A stretch of DNA of 64,000 nt from Phallus indusiatus (GCA_027605045.1 JAQFWX010000022.1:62001-126000); one strand, 5' to 3'; shown: positions 34,541 to 47,702, numbered from the stretch's first letter. Numbers and translations are program-made. Notes: generated from the sequence alone by a model not told the origin.

Positions 34541-36701
34541 ATGTCCAATATATCGCACATTTGCATTATGCCAATGCCAACGTGGGGTGTGTAATCACTT
34601 TTTCAGTTTTCCTAGAATAGACAACCCTTGAAAGATGTCTAATCACTTTTTAACGATGATTAGGTCATCTTACGCCCTTGCTCCTTCTATCCTCTCGGCT
34701 TGTCCAGCAACACCCAAATGTTCATATCACCATCGCCACTGCCGGTCTTTATCATGAAAGATTCGAAGCAAATCTACTGCGCTATTTCAACGAAGAGAAT
34801 CTTCACCTCATGAAGAACGTTCGGTAAGTTGTGATTATTCACCCGGCGTTCCCGCTCCAGAACCTTCATCCTCCACAGAGTTCTTTCATTAGCAGGAAGT
34901 GGAGACAGATTCTTCGAACTCTACGGGCCTTGGATGGAAAAAATACCAGAGTTTTACTCTAACCTGTATGAGGGAAAGGAAACCATATGTTACGGTTCGG
35001 GAAGGGCATACCCACCTCTCCCTCGGCCTAAGCATGCCATCGTCGATGTGAGTGATACATATTTACCCACGTAACCTGTTCATTCCACCAACTGGTTTTC
35101 GTAGATGTTCGGTGATGCAATCTGTCAAATAATTCGTGGTATCAGCAAGCATGAAGTACCAGTATACGCCTGGCAAAGCGGTGGCTGTACCCCGGTGTAC
35201 TGGTTCGCCGCACCAGAGGACCGCGGTGGGATTGGCGATATCGCGGCCAAATCACAAGCCTTGGCCAAAACTACAGGTAAAACTCCCAGAGAGATTGAAT
35301 TCGAAGTATGTCATCCTTTTATCTCGATTACCTAGGAGGCGGCTGATTCCAATGATGCATACAGTTCTGGCACCCAACCACGACCAAAGTCGTCGAGCTT
35401 CCCGGTATAGGCAAACTTTACAATTACGAATGCAGTTTACAGTTTGGAGCTGAAGATGTATACCTCTTCGTTCCCTTTCCCTTCATCCGCTTGACACTCG
35501 TCTCTTTTTTTAGATGGATGCAGCCACACCCATGGATGCCATCCACAGTACTCTTAATATGTGCGATCTTCTCTTCATACTTTGTTTCCATTTGAGGAGG
35601 TATAATGACTAATGTGGTGTTTTTGTGTAGCATGTTGCGCGAGTGCGATGGTTTAATCCTTCACAACAACTACGCCTTGGAACCGGAAGCAACTGAAGCG
35701 TGGCGTAGATGGTTCAAGGACACTAATCGTCCTTGTTTTTCCGTTGGACCACTGATTGCGTCTAATAACGACCCTAAAGAATTCATCGAAGGGGAACTTG
35801 AGGCTTCTCCGTTTCGCGACAAAATTGTCACGTTTTTGGACAGAATCAAAGAGCAATATGGGAAACGTTCTTTGCTCTACGTACGTAACACCTCTTATGG
35901 TTCTTCTCGTCTTCTAGAATAAACTTCTTCTAGATCGCGTTCGGAACATTCTGGTGGCCTTCGAGTAACGCAATCTGGGAGTTTATTGATGTGGCGATCA
36001 ACATGAACATTCCTATGGTAAAAAGTTTTCTTTATTTCTCATCCTGAAAACTAGATTGTCTTCTCCTTACCAGTTTGTTACCCACAACGAAGTCCAAGGC
36101 AAAATTCCCGAGCATATACTGGAAAAGTTAACATCAAATGACAATATCTTGGTTGTGCCATGGGCGCCACAACTGTACCTCTTAAACAACGATGTAAGAA
36201 CAAGTCAAACTATTATCATGACGACGAGCTTATAGTCCAATGATTGATTAGACTGTCGGCTGGTTCCTCAGTCATTGCGGAAACAACAGTTCCATAGAAG
36301 CAATGTACGCAGGTGTTCCCATGTAAGTTTCACAAAGTTGCGACTTTCAATTTTAGACTAAAAAACCGTTCGTGCTGTACGACAGTATCGGGTGTCCACT
36401 CGACGGAGATCAACCCCTGAATGCAATGTACATAAACACAGTGCACGGTGTAGGTTTTGAATTGATCGAACCTCGAGAATGGATAGGCACCAGGCCCTTC
36501 TATCGAGGCATGCGTCGCACAGGCACAGAACAGGGCGCACGTGACGAAGCTCGTCGGATATTGTATCAAGCATTTGGACCAGAGGGAGAAAGACGTCGGC
36601 GAAATGCTATGGAGTTCCGCAAGCAGATGCAGGCTTGTTGGGCTGAAGACGGGGTGGTTAGAAAAGATTTTATCAGGTTGTCTGAGATGTTTTCCAAGTA
36701 A
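34541..36701 (+). CDS. UDP-glycosyltransferase
   Basis: GT1-type enzyme that transfers sugar from a UDP-sugar to a small lipophilic acceptor. Exons 34541-34586, 34664-34823, 34879-35047, 35105-35305, 35365-35457, 35514-35560, 35631-35880, 35934-36017, 36074-36193, 36252-36322, 36386-36701 give 518 aa. N-terminal acceptor half starts MSNISHICIMPMPTWGHLTP, with His in the usual GH catalytic position (about residue 17). The C-terminal donor signature reads VVPWAPQLYLL, VGWFLSHCGNNSSIEAM (WxPQ...HCGxNSxxE), GVP and GCPLDGDQPLNA (equivalent of the D/E-Q pair). No membrane anchor is seen. Acceptor cannot be deduced. The nearby P450 and transporter would suit xenobiotic conjugation. Confidence 0.92.
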
Positions 36702-36916
36702 GAGTAGTGAGCCGGAGTCTGTGCAATGCTGAAGCTATGAAGGCTGCGTTTCTTGTACTTGTATTTATTTATAAAGAAATCACCGGCAACCGCCGACCTC
36801 GACTTGGTTGCGGAAACTGGAGGTAGATTATTCATTATTTACATGCTAAAGGTTAAAGATATAAATATTTATATATATTTCCTTGATTTCCTGACAATTA
36901 GCACATGGGTCGACAG
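36702..36916. other. Convergent spacer
   Basis: Short 3' region between the UGT stop and the stop of the TAP-like hydrolase. Nothing seen. Confidence 0.5.
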
Positions 36917-39726
36917 CTAAACCGAAAATGGGTTTGAAGAGATAATGATAGTCATATTCGGAGGGAACAGTGCTTGATCGGTCAGACAGATGATCCCATC
37001 CTCTGGAAGCTTTGAGAAAAAAGTTATCAATTTGATCATAAAGCTTCTGAAACAACGACTTACCGTTCCGTTTAAGAAATAATTCCTCACGATAGACTGA
37101 GTGCAGTCTGAGTTCATTGCAATTGAAGTGTGCTGCTCAAAGAGTAAGTCATGTACACAGAGTTATATGTCCTAGATATATTTCCTACCCCAAAACCATC
37201 CTGTTTGACCAATCGAGCGCTTGACCCGAGTAGATTCGCAATTTTCTTCGCGTTCGCGAATGGTGTAACAGGATCAGCCTTGTTTTCAAGTTTTAGAACA
37301 AACGTGTATGTATTCTAATCAGCACGATGACTGATGACTTACTTCATTTCCTATGACAAGGATAGGATACGCTAGTTGATGGTTGAATGGCCCTGTAAAT
37401 CTTTCCACAGCCCGTACTGGGAATCGATGACAAAAGCTCAGGGCCTATGAAAGTAAGAAAAAGCAGCGCCGGATGAGAAAGCGTTTGCGAAACCAAGCAG
37501 CCGAAAGTACCTCAGTTATGAGAATTTCACCGACTGGTGAAGACAGTTAAGCCCAAGAGTAGCTGAGATGAATGAGAAACATAATACAAAGGGGAGATAT
37601 CTGTTGAGAGGCATTGAGTATTGCTTCGAAGACGCGTTGAGTGGTAATCTCCGGCTGGTCAATGCTATCCACGCAAGTAATAGCAAGCTCACTAAAATGA
37701 TGTCAGGTTCAGACCTCGAATAACTTGGAGAAATGAATAAAACTAACGAGACAAACGAGGCCACATTAGGATCTATGATCGCGTCTGAGCTACTAGGAAT
37801 TTCTCGTGGACGTTGACCGCTTTTGAGTGCCTTTGCTTCACTTTGCAAAACCGATTGAAAAAGCTCGATTTCCGGAACAGCGATGTCGGACCAAACAGCA
37901 GGAAAAAACATGACGTCCCAAAGAAATTCTAAACGGGTGTGACAAGAAATGTGAATACCAAAAAACGGATTACACGTACTTCTGACATCGAAAGACGTTA
38001 CATTGTTGAAACCTTCATGAGTGAGATTATAAGCGTCCTGGACAACAAAGACGGTGTGAGCAGATGGCCGGCAGCTCGAATAAAAGAAACATAATACGTT
38101 AATTAAAGCTTCCAACTCCAAGAAGATTTCTTCTCCAGTTGAGTTAGCTTGAGCTATTGAGCAGTTTACGGATCCGGCTGAAGCACAGCTATCAGAGAAA
38201 CCGAGCAGAGCTTTTTCAGCGTCATTCACGGTAACTGGTAGAGAACCTTCCTTAACAATTCAATATACGAACCATGGATCAAGACAAACCTGATGTTTGC
38301 TGTGAACATTCGGAGTAAATGGAGTGTTTAGTATGATAGATATGAGCTTAAAAGCTTACAGCAATCGACGGTTCCGTAGCCCAACTGTAAATGGTATAAA
38401 GTTTGTGCTGTCGCGTCTTAACAACTTCACTTACCCCACCGCATCAACAACCCCATCAAGAATCACCCTACCAACACGCTGGTAGTTATTCAGCTCACTA
38501 TCGTGAAAGGCGTCACATAAATAACGACAAACATACCTGAGGAAACACTGTAAAATCAAGTAAGTAACTTGTCAACAATTGTTTATTGAAATGAACGTAC
38601 TGTTTACAAAGTAATTTCCAATAACCGTTCCATAACTAAATTCCAAAATTGACATAAGACACACTTTGTATTTGCATTGAGCATACCTGAAACCCCAATA
38701 GTTTACTGGACTTCCCGGTTCTTCAATAGAGTCCCAAATAGATAGGATATCTCGGGCCGTAGAAGTCTATAAACAAAACGCATATGTAATTACTCAAAAC
38801 AGCTCAAAACACTTAAACAGCTATTCACGAACCGTCCCAACATACTGCAAGAAGTCTCCATTCGTATCGACACACTTTTGTCCGACTTTGACAAGGAGAT
38901 CGTCCGTCTCATTGACTTTGGGGAACAGAGACGTTAAATCGTTTTCGTCGGTAAAGTTATCGCGCGCTTCGATGCCGTGGATGAGTATGCTGTCCCCAAA
39001 GAAGTCCTGAAAAGATTCTGCTGTGGAAAAGCCACAAGTAACAAGTGGTCTGTTATCGGATTATAAGCCATAGTTTAGTAGTCGAAATTTAGTGAAATAT
39101 TAACCTGGAATGATTCACGCCGCGAGGATCCCAACCTAGACGTGCGGACATTATAACTGAAAGTGTGTTTTTTGCGGAGAGCTTCATACTCACCAATAAC
39201 ATCAAACTTGCCATCCGTTATATTATTGATAAGGTCTCCCGCTCGCGATATAAGGAAGTCCACGCCGCTGACACCCGGACCACCTTGATACAGCCAATTA
39301 GTATATGTGCATGTCGCTGAGGCTTGTGTAGTATGTCAAGAGATCGCTCACCCGGATTTATCAAGATAGAGCCCTTACGATCCCAGCTTTGACTTTTAAG
39401 ACGCGCTAGTCCCAGAGTGGCGTTTCCCTTAGCGGGATATGCATAGTCTAATGGAACCTAAACAATCAAAGTGTCAACACGTGTAATGGATACCTCAGAG
39501 AAAATAGCTTGCATCTATCGAGCCACAGTCAAAGCGACCGTCTTCAGGGCAGGGATTCCAGGTTATCTGGGAGATGCAGTGATTCTTCTGGAAACGATTG
39601 GCCACGCCTGTTAGCAAATAAGAGTCACGGTCGAAGAGGACTTACTTCCGACGAAGTTGGAAGCGCGGTAACCCTCCATGTCATGGCAAGACATAAGAAA
39701 TTAAGTGCTTTAAGGGAGTAAAACAT
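36917..39726 (-). CDS. Secreted TAP-like alpha/beta hydrolase, copy A
   Basis: Predicted secreted serine hydrolase/peptidase of the tripeptidyl-aminopeptidase-like (S33) type. I resolve 21 exons: 39726-39646, 39587-39513, 39457-39352, 39283-39194, 39135-39105, 39049-38833, 38766-38687, 38635-38601, 38547-38537, 38478-38435, 38384-38360, 38299-38290, 38234-38098, 38037-37980, 37928-37748, 37691-37588, 37533-37511, 37444-37343, 37278-37189, 37132-37064, 37009-36917, giving 553 aa with unbroken frame. Signal peptide MFYSLKALNFLCLAMTWRVTA. Motifs: FDCGSIDVPLDY, GGPGVSGVDFL (oxyanion), WDPRGVNHSR, WGFSYGTVIGNYF (nucleophile Ser, its codon split by an intron), EADPVTPF (Asp), DGFGHTSIAMNSDC (His). 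Intron 2 uses a GC donor. Exons 9 and 12 are 11 and 10 nt. Confidence 0.88.
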
Positions 39727-41356
39727 GAGCTAAGAGAGTAATGAAGTATTAAAACGAAAAGAAATTATAAGTATGTTGAGAAGAAGTAAGCAGACCAAGA
39801 AACAGGCAGTCTTTATAGAAGAAAAGTAAGCGGGCGCCTCGCTTATGGTTTCCTCTCAACGTAAAAAAGCACTCCGAAGTTATTGGAGATGGTCTATAGA
39901 AAATTCATCGCTGCGCACCGCCATGATTGGGGCTAAAGGTTTCTCAATTCAATGAAATGCAACAGTCGGCATTCAGTCCACTGCCGATATGATTGACCGC
40001 TATATGAAATTTGAATTAGTGAGTTGCGGTATCAACCTAAATGAAGGTGCCCCTAGTATTACCCAATTGTATGGGCACTGCGGTAATTGATGTCTGATTC
40101 GAGCCCTCGAAAACGACTGGACCAAATACGACCAATGCTTCATATTGTTTGATTCTGCATGCACAGGTTGAAACGCCTTCACATACTGGATCACTGCAAC
40201 GTACGAGGTGTTACTGCTGCGATGTACCCAGCTGCTGAGAGATTGAAGACGTTGAGTGCTAGTACCTTGCCTCTGAGTCTCATAATAGTGAGTAGAAGTC
40301 TAGAGAAGTAGAGAAGAGATTATTTGTTTGAAACTATGTTAAAATAAGGCCATCAAAAGTATACCTTGGATCTGTAAGGAAAGCGTAATTTCGGATTTCA
40401 ATGAGACAAAATGTGTTTATATACTTAGCGGAGCAGGTGTAGGCTTCCCCTTCGGAGTTTGAAGCGAGCGCCTGTGAAACGCGATGATTCGACGTACTCA
40501 ACGACCTTGCTCGTACTACTAGACATAGTCAGATAGAGTTTGTGCACTGCGTTTGTACAAACTACAAGGTATATTCCAAGTATTTCAAGAGTGGTCGTCG
40601 TGTATTACTCACCTTTTCTCTCTCTCGTAGTTCATGTTCACGACGGGTTTTTAACTTAACCTACTGGCACTGAAGATATTGGGCCACGGGGGTGCATGTG
40701 AAAACCGTGCTTCGGATTCACCGTTGCTAACAACGCAACTTCAGGCTTGTCGATGATTCATTTCTGCGCCAGACATTTAGTGAATCTACGTCGAAACAAA
40801 GGAAGCAAGGCCTCATCCGCGTCGCCTCTGTTTGCACAAGCACAGCAACCCGGAGTCGGACGCCAGTCGGGCCAACCTCTACTCAACCCTGGTCAACTTT
40901 ACCTGCTTCCTGATTCGGACGTCAAGCTTCTCCTCAAAAGATGAGATAGCACCTATCATTTGATACCACATCTTCAACGCCTTCCACGCTTCCTAAGTTG
41001 CTATCCAAAACGGACATCTCGAACCTCGACAGGTGTCAGCCATGGAATACATTCAATATAAAGGTATTATATACAACACTACCATGTCTCTTTTTAACTC
41101 TGACAAGTTTTACACCCTATGACACGATCATCGCCTTCCAATCATGGATTACACGTCATTCCGCCTAAGCCTGTCTAGGAGAACACAACCAGTCGCTTCA
41201 GCAAACTGTATCCCAGCACCATCTCGCGCCATTTCATTTGCAACAGAACAATCCGCCACGAGTTTGTGCCACCAAACGAAACAGGTAAACATAAGGTGAA
41301 AGATAGAGAGTACGTGCTCCTATTTTTCGTTGACACAAGTATCGGTGCTGATCTGT
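39727..41356. other. Intergenic, no supported gene
   Basis: A 63-codon frame with an ATG at 40753 (Gln/Pro-rich) has no partner exons. No repeats seen. Confidence 0.45.
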
Positions 41357-41559
41357 TCAAGTCGATGCGGAGTCGGATGATGTTGGTGTTGGTTCATTAC
41401 TAGAAGAGCTTCTAAAATTCCTGAGCTGACGAGCGATGTAGTCGTCGACTGTAATCAGAGTCCTGGGTTGCTGAAAAGAGTTTCGTCAAGACGAAGCAAT
41501 ATCGCCATTGTTTTCTCTGCTGAGTTTACTTGCGTTTTATAGGAACTGTAAGACGACAT
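41357..41559 (-). CDS. Small 47-aa Ser-rich protein
   Basis: Exons 41559-41530 and 41470-41357 with a 59-nt GT-AG intron give MSSYSSYKTQ, then QPRTLITVDDYIARQLR and a Ser/Thr/Pro-rich tail ending TSSDSAST. I recall similar short hypothetical proteins in mushrooms but no function. It has no signal peptide or membrane helix. It lies 167 nt downstream of the large unknown gene on the same strand; fusion to that gene by alternative splicing is possible, but that gene has its own in-frame stop at 41726. Confidence 0.5.
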
Positions 41560-41725
41560 TTATATTCAAATAATTTTTTATCTGTACTACACGAATCACC
41601 GTATGATGATTGTCTGAATTAATTATTGATGAAAATATAGTAATAAAAAGTTGCAAGAAGAGAAAGACATTACGGATAACACACAAAACGTGAGATGATA
41701 TTTTGACGATGAAAAGGGAAAAGCA

Positions 41726-44700
41726 CTAATCGCGCATACTCTGAATAAGCGATTGGATTCGATCATACATTGCTGGTCGGCTCTTGATCAACCTACTAGC
41801 CCAAACACAGCCTTCTCTTCCACGCATGTTATGCACGAGCCAAAGAATAAATGACTCCATATCGTCAGAACTGACTATTAAGATAAATACCAAGTGTGAA
41901 CAATATTGAGGGAACAAGGAGAGACGAAAAGAAATAACTCATACCGTAATACATGTCTAGAATTTGGGTTTGGAAGTTTGGAGATTGCACTTGATAAATA
42001 AAACTTGCAAGCTGTCGCACGACATGATTCAGGTCATTACTACGAAAATTCCGACGATTATGGACCCGGAGAATTCGGTGAAAATCGAACAAGGTGACAA
42101 ATCGACCTTGCAAAATGACGGTCTCTTCCAGAGTGATCGTGGTGAATGGTGTGTTGGCACGAAGCACCCTAAGAAATGAATAATCAGACGTGTGTGCATA
42201 TATTCAAGTCAATAAGAATACCTACAGTATATCTCCAGCTCTGAGAACACAGCAGGCTGGCTTGTTTCCTCCACGATCAAATGTCCATAGTTGAGCGCCA
42301 GCGAGGACACGGATCCAGGTTGGAAGCATATACCCGTCAGAATTGACATGCCGGTCGGGGGGCATGCTATAAACAACCTTCGCCTGGTTATCTAACCCAA
42401 TCTGAGTAGAAACGTCAATCTTCCTGTTATTGAAATTATAAATTTTTAGAATGATAAGTAATCAGATCTCAGCGTACGAAAGAGATTCAGGAGACGGATG
42501 ATGGAGAGCCACTTCTACACGAGTGTCTAGTCGGACGCTGGTTGAACAAGATAACCATTGATAAAAGGAACCAGGACACTTTTGATTGCTTCGATGATCT
42601 GTTTGGAGTAAAGTAAAGGTAAAAAGAATGGGGCAAGAAAACGATGAAATTCTGTGTTACCTTGAATGGTAATAAGCCGATCTAAGTTGACGCCCAATGC
42701 CTTCAACATGGTAGGAATGCAGAGATCTTCATGGATGATCGCTGAAGTAAAGTGAATATTAGAGCAAGTAAAGATTTTTCGCTGTTTTTTTATAGTAAGA
42801 GCCTCGAAGCTGGTCGTGGAATTGACGTGTATCTCATAATCTAACGCAGAAGGCTGGTTGTCGCCACAGACGCTAAGCGTGGAGAGAAGAGTGTCTAGCT
42901 CTCGATAATGGAACTAGCAAAGAATAAAATGCTCAAGACGAATGGATGTAAACAGATAAATAAAAACAAAGCTACCATCCCGACGGTCCATTGCAGGGAC
43001 CAGGTGTGTTGATGCCAAACATGTTCCGAATGATTCTTGACACGACATGACCAAAGCTTGATAAGATGACGGCCGCATTCATCCTTATTTATTTTGTTAA
43101 ATAAATCAAACAATATCAATATATAAAAATGCTTACACGAGACTGCAGGTCTGACAATATGAGATATGGAATGTGGTCATCAAATTCGCCATTGTCATAA
43201 CCTTGCATGAAGGCGACCAAATCTTGGTGTTCTGTGCGATTACATTCGGGAGGTTCATCTTCTTCATCACTTTCTATCCGGGGGCGTTTGGATGGTGGAC
43301 GACGAGAAATGAGAGATAATGATGATGATTCCGAGTAAACGTTTGTGACTATAGGAGTGGAAGGTGGAGCTTCAATGGCGTCCTCTTCAATTTTGAATAC
43401 TCGCAGTTGCAATATGTTCTCTCTCTTCACATGATTTTCGTCACTGTTATCCCGTTCTCCCTCAACTATTTCATCTTGGCTATTGACGGAACCGCTACCG
43501 CTTGCTCTAGTGGGACCAGGGATGGAAGGTTTAATGGGAGATTGAATGTCTTGAACACAGTCACCCAAAAGCACTGGAATGTCAATATGGTAATTGTTAT
43601 CTTCTACATCGACAAGGGATTGAAGGAATGATGTGAATACGGCCTCGACATCAGCATGAATAGCTTGAGGTTCAGGGACGTTAGTATGGTTATCCCAGAG
43701 TATGATGAGGTCAAGAAGACATCTAAATAATAACTTCTCTGTTTCCCAAACCAGACTTGGTATGGAGCCGACACGCTGTTTAATAAACTAATTAAATAAT
43801 AATAATAAAATGTAAACATAACACATTCAAAGAGGGAAAATATCAGGTTAAAGACTTACTGTGATTAAGCCTCGGGCCGAGATGCTAGTATCACGTCGAA
43901 TAAACTTGGGGTCAAGCAACATGGTGGGGTCAACTGCAACGGCTCGATACCACAGTTTCCAAGTTTCGAGTGTCCTAGCGTTAATCATAGCGCTGAGTTT
44001 GCTGTAATAAACAGAACTATTGATTCTGAAGTATTGGGTATAGAGGTCCCACAATGAGCGATCTATGTTTATGTCCTAGTAATAAACAATGACGATAAAA
44101 TTGAGGGCAAGAAAAAAAGAAACTAGAACATTACATACTTGAATGAAGCAAAGACAAGAAATAGACGCAAAGCATAAGTTGGCGATGATCGCAAACCCAT
44201 CCGATTGTCCAGTGTACCAGGTGGCGAAAGAGAGCCCAAGATACTTGTCCCGGTTGATTTCTGTAGGAATAGGTCCTTGCGGTAACGACTGTTTGACACC
44301 TATGGCCGTGCGGGCCGTGCGTGTAATACGAATGATCGGTTTATAGTCTCGAACGGGACTCTTGTTATCATTGGTTTGTACGTCTGCGCGATGCTGAGAT
44401 GGCCTGTCGGAGACGCCAAGACCTATGGACCAGCAGAACCTGTCCAGGAGTATGGACTTCACTAGTGCGGCGATGACGAGATTGCCATTATACGAGCCAA
44501 GTTCACCTTTGTATTTCGAGTGGAGTTTGCCTTGAAGGCCGTTGTGGCGAGAAACATGGAGAGCGAAGGAGTCAATGCCACTGGCCAAGGTCTGTAGAAT
44601 TTTTTTGCATGGTTCCTGGACAGTATCGTAGCCTGTCAGACCAACTAATACGCGATGACAATGATCTTCGTCAAATGCGCAATGAGCTCGAGGGGGTACG

Positions 44701-44924
44701 AATATGTCAGTTTTCCAGTGACATTCTTGCCACGTTGTGGTTCGGAATATATGAAAGTACGGATTAGTGGAATGGTCAGTCGATCGGGCGGATGGTATTC
44801 TGCGTGATGGTGGGGGCTCAACGTCAACGAACGAGTGAGAACTTCTGTTTGTTGGAAGTGACGGGGACACCCTTGCTGGCGTCTGGGTCAGAGACCCCTT
44901 ACTATCATCAACGTTAACCCTCAT
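41726..44924 (-). CDS. Large protein of unknown function (897 aa)
   Basis: Nine exons in gene order: 44924-44139, 44075-43860, 43775-43137, 43083-42976, 42913-42661, 42598-42478, 42423-42226, 42168-41945, 41874-41726, total 2694 nt with an intact frame. The N-terminus is Ser/Pro/Arg-rich (RVSPSLPTNRSSHSF, PPPSRRIPSARS), followed by a folded part (WQECHWKTDIFVPP, LGLSFATWYTG), DLYTQYFRI, a Ser/Glu-rich region with nuclear-localisation-like RRPPSKRPRIESDEEDEPPE, and a last part (WIRVLAGAQLWTFDRG, LVLRANTPFTTITLEETV) that faintly recalls the cupin/JmjC-like proteins of mushrooms. I see no clear HxD iron motif, so JmjC is a weak suggestion. Probably nuclear. It may also be a domesticated or repeat-derived gene. 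Confidence 0.6.
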
Positions 44925-45432
44925 TTTAATTCTTTAACTCTAAATATATGGGTAAAATCAGTGTAAACTGTGTTGAAACTCAATGGAGGAAAGACAAGAC
45001 GAGCATCCACGCCCCGTCGGAGTTTCAACTGTGAAACGCAACGGCCATTTTTTTTTTTGACAAATTTTCCATACTTAAGTAATGACTCGGTAATACCGTA
45101 TAATAAATACCAGGACGGTTTTCGGGGAACAAAGTGCCCCTTTCCCCACGGGGTGGGTTAATGCTTTAGTAGGGGGAGCAGAGCGAAAGTCGGGTTTAGG
45201 GTTTAGAACTTTAGGGTCAATCTTGGCTCCGTATCTGCATCTTCGGCAGGCAACCGAAATGCGTCAAAATATTAGCTAGTCAGACCGGATACGGCCAACT
45301 TCCTTAATACCAGGAATTGCGTATTTCAATGCCAACCTGTTTTGTCTACATTCAAGTCACACGTCTTCGAGAATTCGCATGAAAAATATAAGAGATAAAT
45401 TAAAATCAGAAACAGCTGGATACAATAGTTTG
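44925..45432. other. Intergenic, no gene seen
   Basis: Contains a GGGTTTAGGGTTTAG telomere-like string at about 45190-45205. Confidence 0.5.
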
Positions 45433-47702
45433 CTAAAGAAGTTTGACTCGCAGGGGCATCTGTACGCCCTCCTTCTCTCGTCCTCTGATCATGGGTTTCA
45501 CCGTATTCCCACCTAAACGATAAAAGTCCAGCTGATTACCGGTGTCTTCAAATTCGAAAGAGCTTATTAATGATGCTACAACAATCTTTTCAAGATAATG
45601 AAATATAATAATATATCAGATCTTCAAGGCCTTAAGAGTGCGCTGCTCACCTTTAACTCTGCAATAGCTAGCAGGCGCAATAAGGGTCTTTTAGTAGACG
45701 ACCTGAAATTTTACGAAATGTAAACCTACCAAATAAGCGACCAAGACAAACTTTATACCTATCAAAATCATAAACATAATGAACAGAAGCCAACGAAGGA
45801 AAAAGACGAACCCGTCCCCAAAAGTATAAAGATGCCCTTGCGCCCGAATCAGCTTCACTGGAGGTGGTAGATTACCATCTTCTGACCACCTTTCTGGACG
45901 GAAATCAGCCGTATCAGGGCCCCAAATGGACTCGTCAAAGTTGACACCATCTCTAATTGCCAATTGGATTATTTCACCAGCCTTTACGTGTACTTCCTTT
46001 TTGCCAGTTGTCGGAATTGGGAAGTGGAGAGGGATCACGTCGTCTTCCACGGCCTGTAACATGACATAACACATTAGTTTTGTGTAAAAACCTCCATTAT
46101 ACACAGAAAATGCGAACCATCCGACCAATTTCCCGAAGTACGGCTTTGGTGCGTAAGGTCTCGCGAATTACATTCTCAAAATACGGAAGTGCTGTTCCAC
46201 TCATAAGGTCCTCATAATTTGGAAAACGACCAGTTTGTGCCTGAAAGTCTTGCAGTTCTTCTCGCACCCTAGTTTGAATATCGCGATGGCGAGCTAGTTC
46301 ATATAGACATTCCTAATCATGTTATCGCAAAGTTTTCCGTCAAAAATGAGAAAGTACATACGGTTACAACGTTGGCGGTTGTTTCTGAACCCGCGAACAA
46401 AATTCCTATGATCTATTAGATTCAATGTCAATATATCTCTCGCTTAAAAGCAAAAGTAACCCTTACCTGGGCTATCGCCTCTTCCTTATTGATATTCGAT
46501 CCATCTGTGTATTTTTCTTTCGCTGGTAACATACAATTCATGGACACGTGTGCTTCAAATGTTAAAGGTCGAGTTACCTAACGCATCTAGTACTTTGGCG
46601 TGCATTCCTGCACCCTCTTTTCCCGCCCACACCTCTTCAGCAATTTTCCGAAATTCCGATCGCAAGTTATTGGTATATGTCTTAAGGGGATTAGGAAGTA
46701 ACCAAAGGGAAGGAAATATTGAAGCTAGCCCTTCAATTAGAATAGCGAAATAATTGGCTGTTGGTGAATTCGTGATTTCGTGTAGCAAAGAAGGTATACG
46801 TCCTTCGCTGGCGCTGATATTATGCATAAACATGGTCATGCTGATAGCATCCAACCTAGATAGCAGAATAGGAAACCAAGGAGGAGTAAATAAAAAGATG
46901 AACGAACGCTAGCATGTGAATATTCGGAGCAATGTCAATGATGCCATCGTCAGTCTTGTCCAATAACTCTCCATATTGTATTTTCAGCTGGAATGATATG
47001 AGCGATAACATTTGATTCATTAGGAGTAACTGCTATACCAACATTTTCAACCAAATCGTAGAACACATGGGAAACTTCCTGCACAGATTGAAGCCTTTCA
47101 TACCAATCATTAGTCTCAGTCGCTAATCAGCACGGGGCTCTCGACGCACGTAAACGCTGCGCCAAGAGACTTTGTCATTCTCTTGTGCTCTTCCCCTAAA
47201 CACAAACATCGTCAAGGGAGTTCCAAAACAAACGTCAGTTGTACATGCCTTCAGCACAAAACAGTCCCTTTCCGAACTTCAAACGTTGTCAGTACATTCT
47301 AGGTGGACCTGATCATATGTACTTACAAATAACTCCAGGACTTTTCGATCACTATCCGCTCGTACATAATTCTTGCCTTGAAGAACATGATTGACCCCTC
47401 TAGGATCGCTCAACATCAACCATGGCTCCTAATGAAACGTCACGAAGTCGACACAAAGGAACCATTTTGGGAAAGCTTACGTAGAGTGGGCCTCTTATCT
47501 TATATGCCCGTCCATAGGCTTTTGTCCATTGAACCATTATTGTTCCCATTCGCGCTCGCTCCAACTCCAAGATGTTGCCTACAAGAATGCTTGGAACGGG
47601 TGGGCCGGGGATGTCGCTCAGTCTTCTGACGGTGTTGCGGTACCATTGTATCAGAGCAGCTAGAGCACTAGTAGAAAAAAGAAAAAGAATTGAGATAATC
47701 AT
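45433..47702 (-). CDS. Cytochrome P450 monooxygenase
   Basis: Membrane-anchored heme monooxygenase. Fourteen exons in gene order: 47702-47481, 47428-47327, 47276-47249, 47195-47134, 47078-47043, 46987-46908, 46855-46578, 46522-46467, 46412-46362, 46312-46142, 46053-45812, 45758-45730, 45667-45651, 45585-45433; 508 aa. N-terminal anchor MIISILFLFSTSALAALIQW then DIPGPPVP; I-helix FAGSETTANVV; ExxR motif ENVIRETLRTK; PERW; heme loop FGDGYKVCLGR with Cys ligand; C-terminus PLRVKLL. The third exon (28 nt) ends in a GC donor (GAAG/GCATGT). The end of exon 4 is ambiguous (weak GTGCTG or GTCGAG donor). Substrate unknown. TATA box about 62 nt upstream of the ATG. Confidence 0.9.

Noticed and set aside
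45433..47702. P450 as a pseudogene
   Set aside because: Apparent frame breaks vanish once a 28-nt exon with a GC donor is included; the sum is exactly 509 codons.
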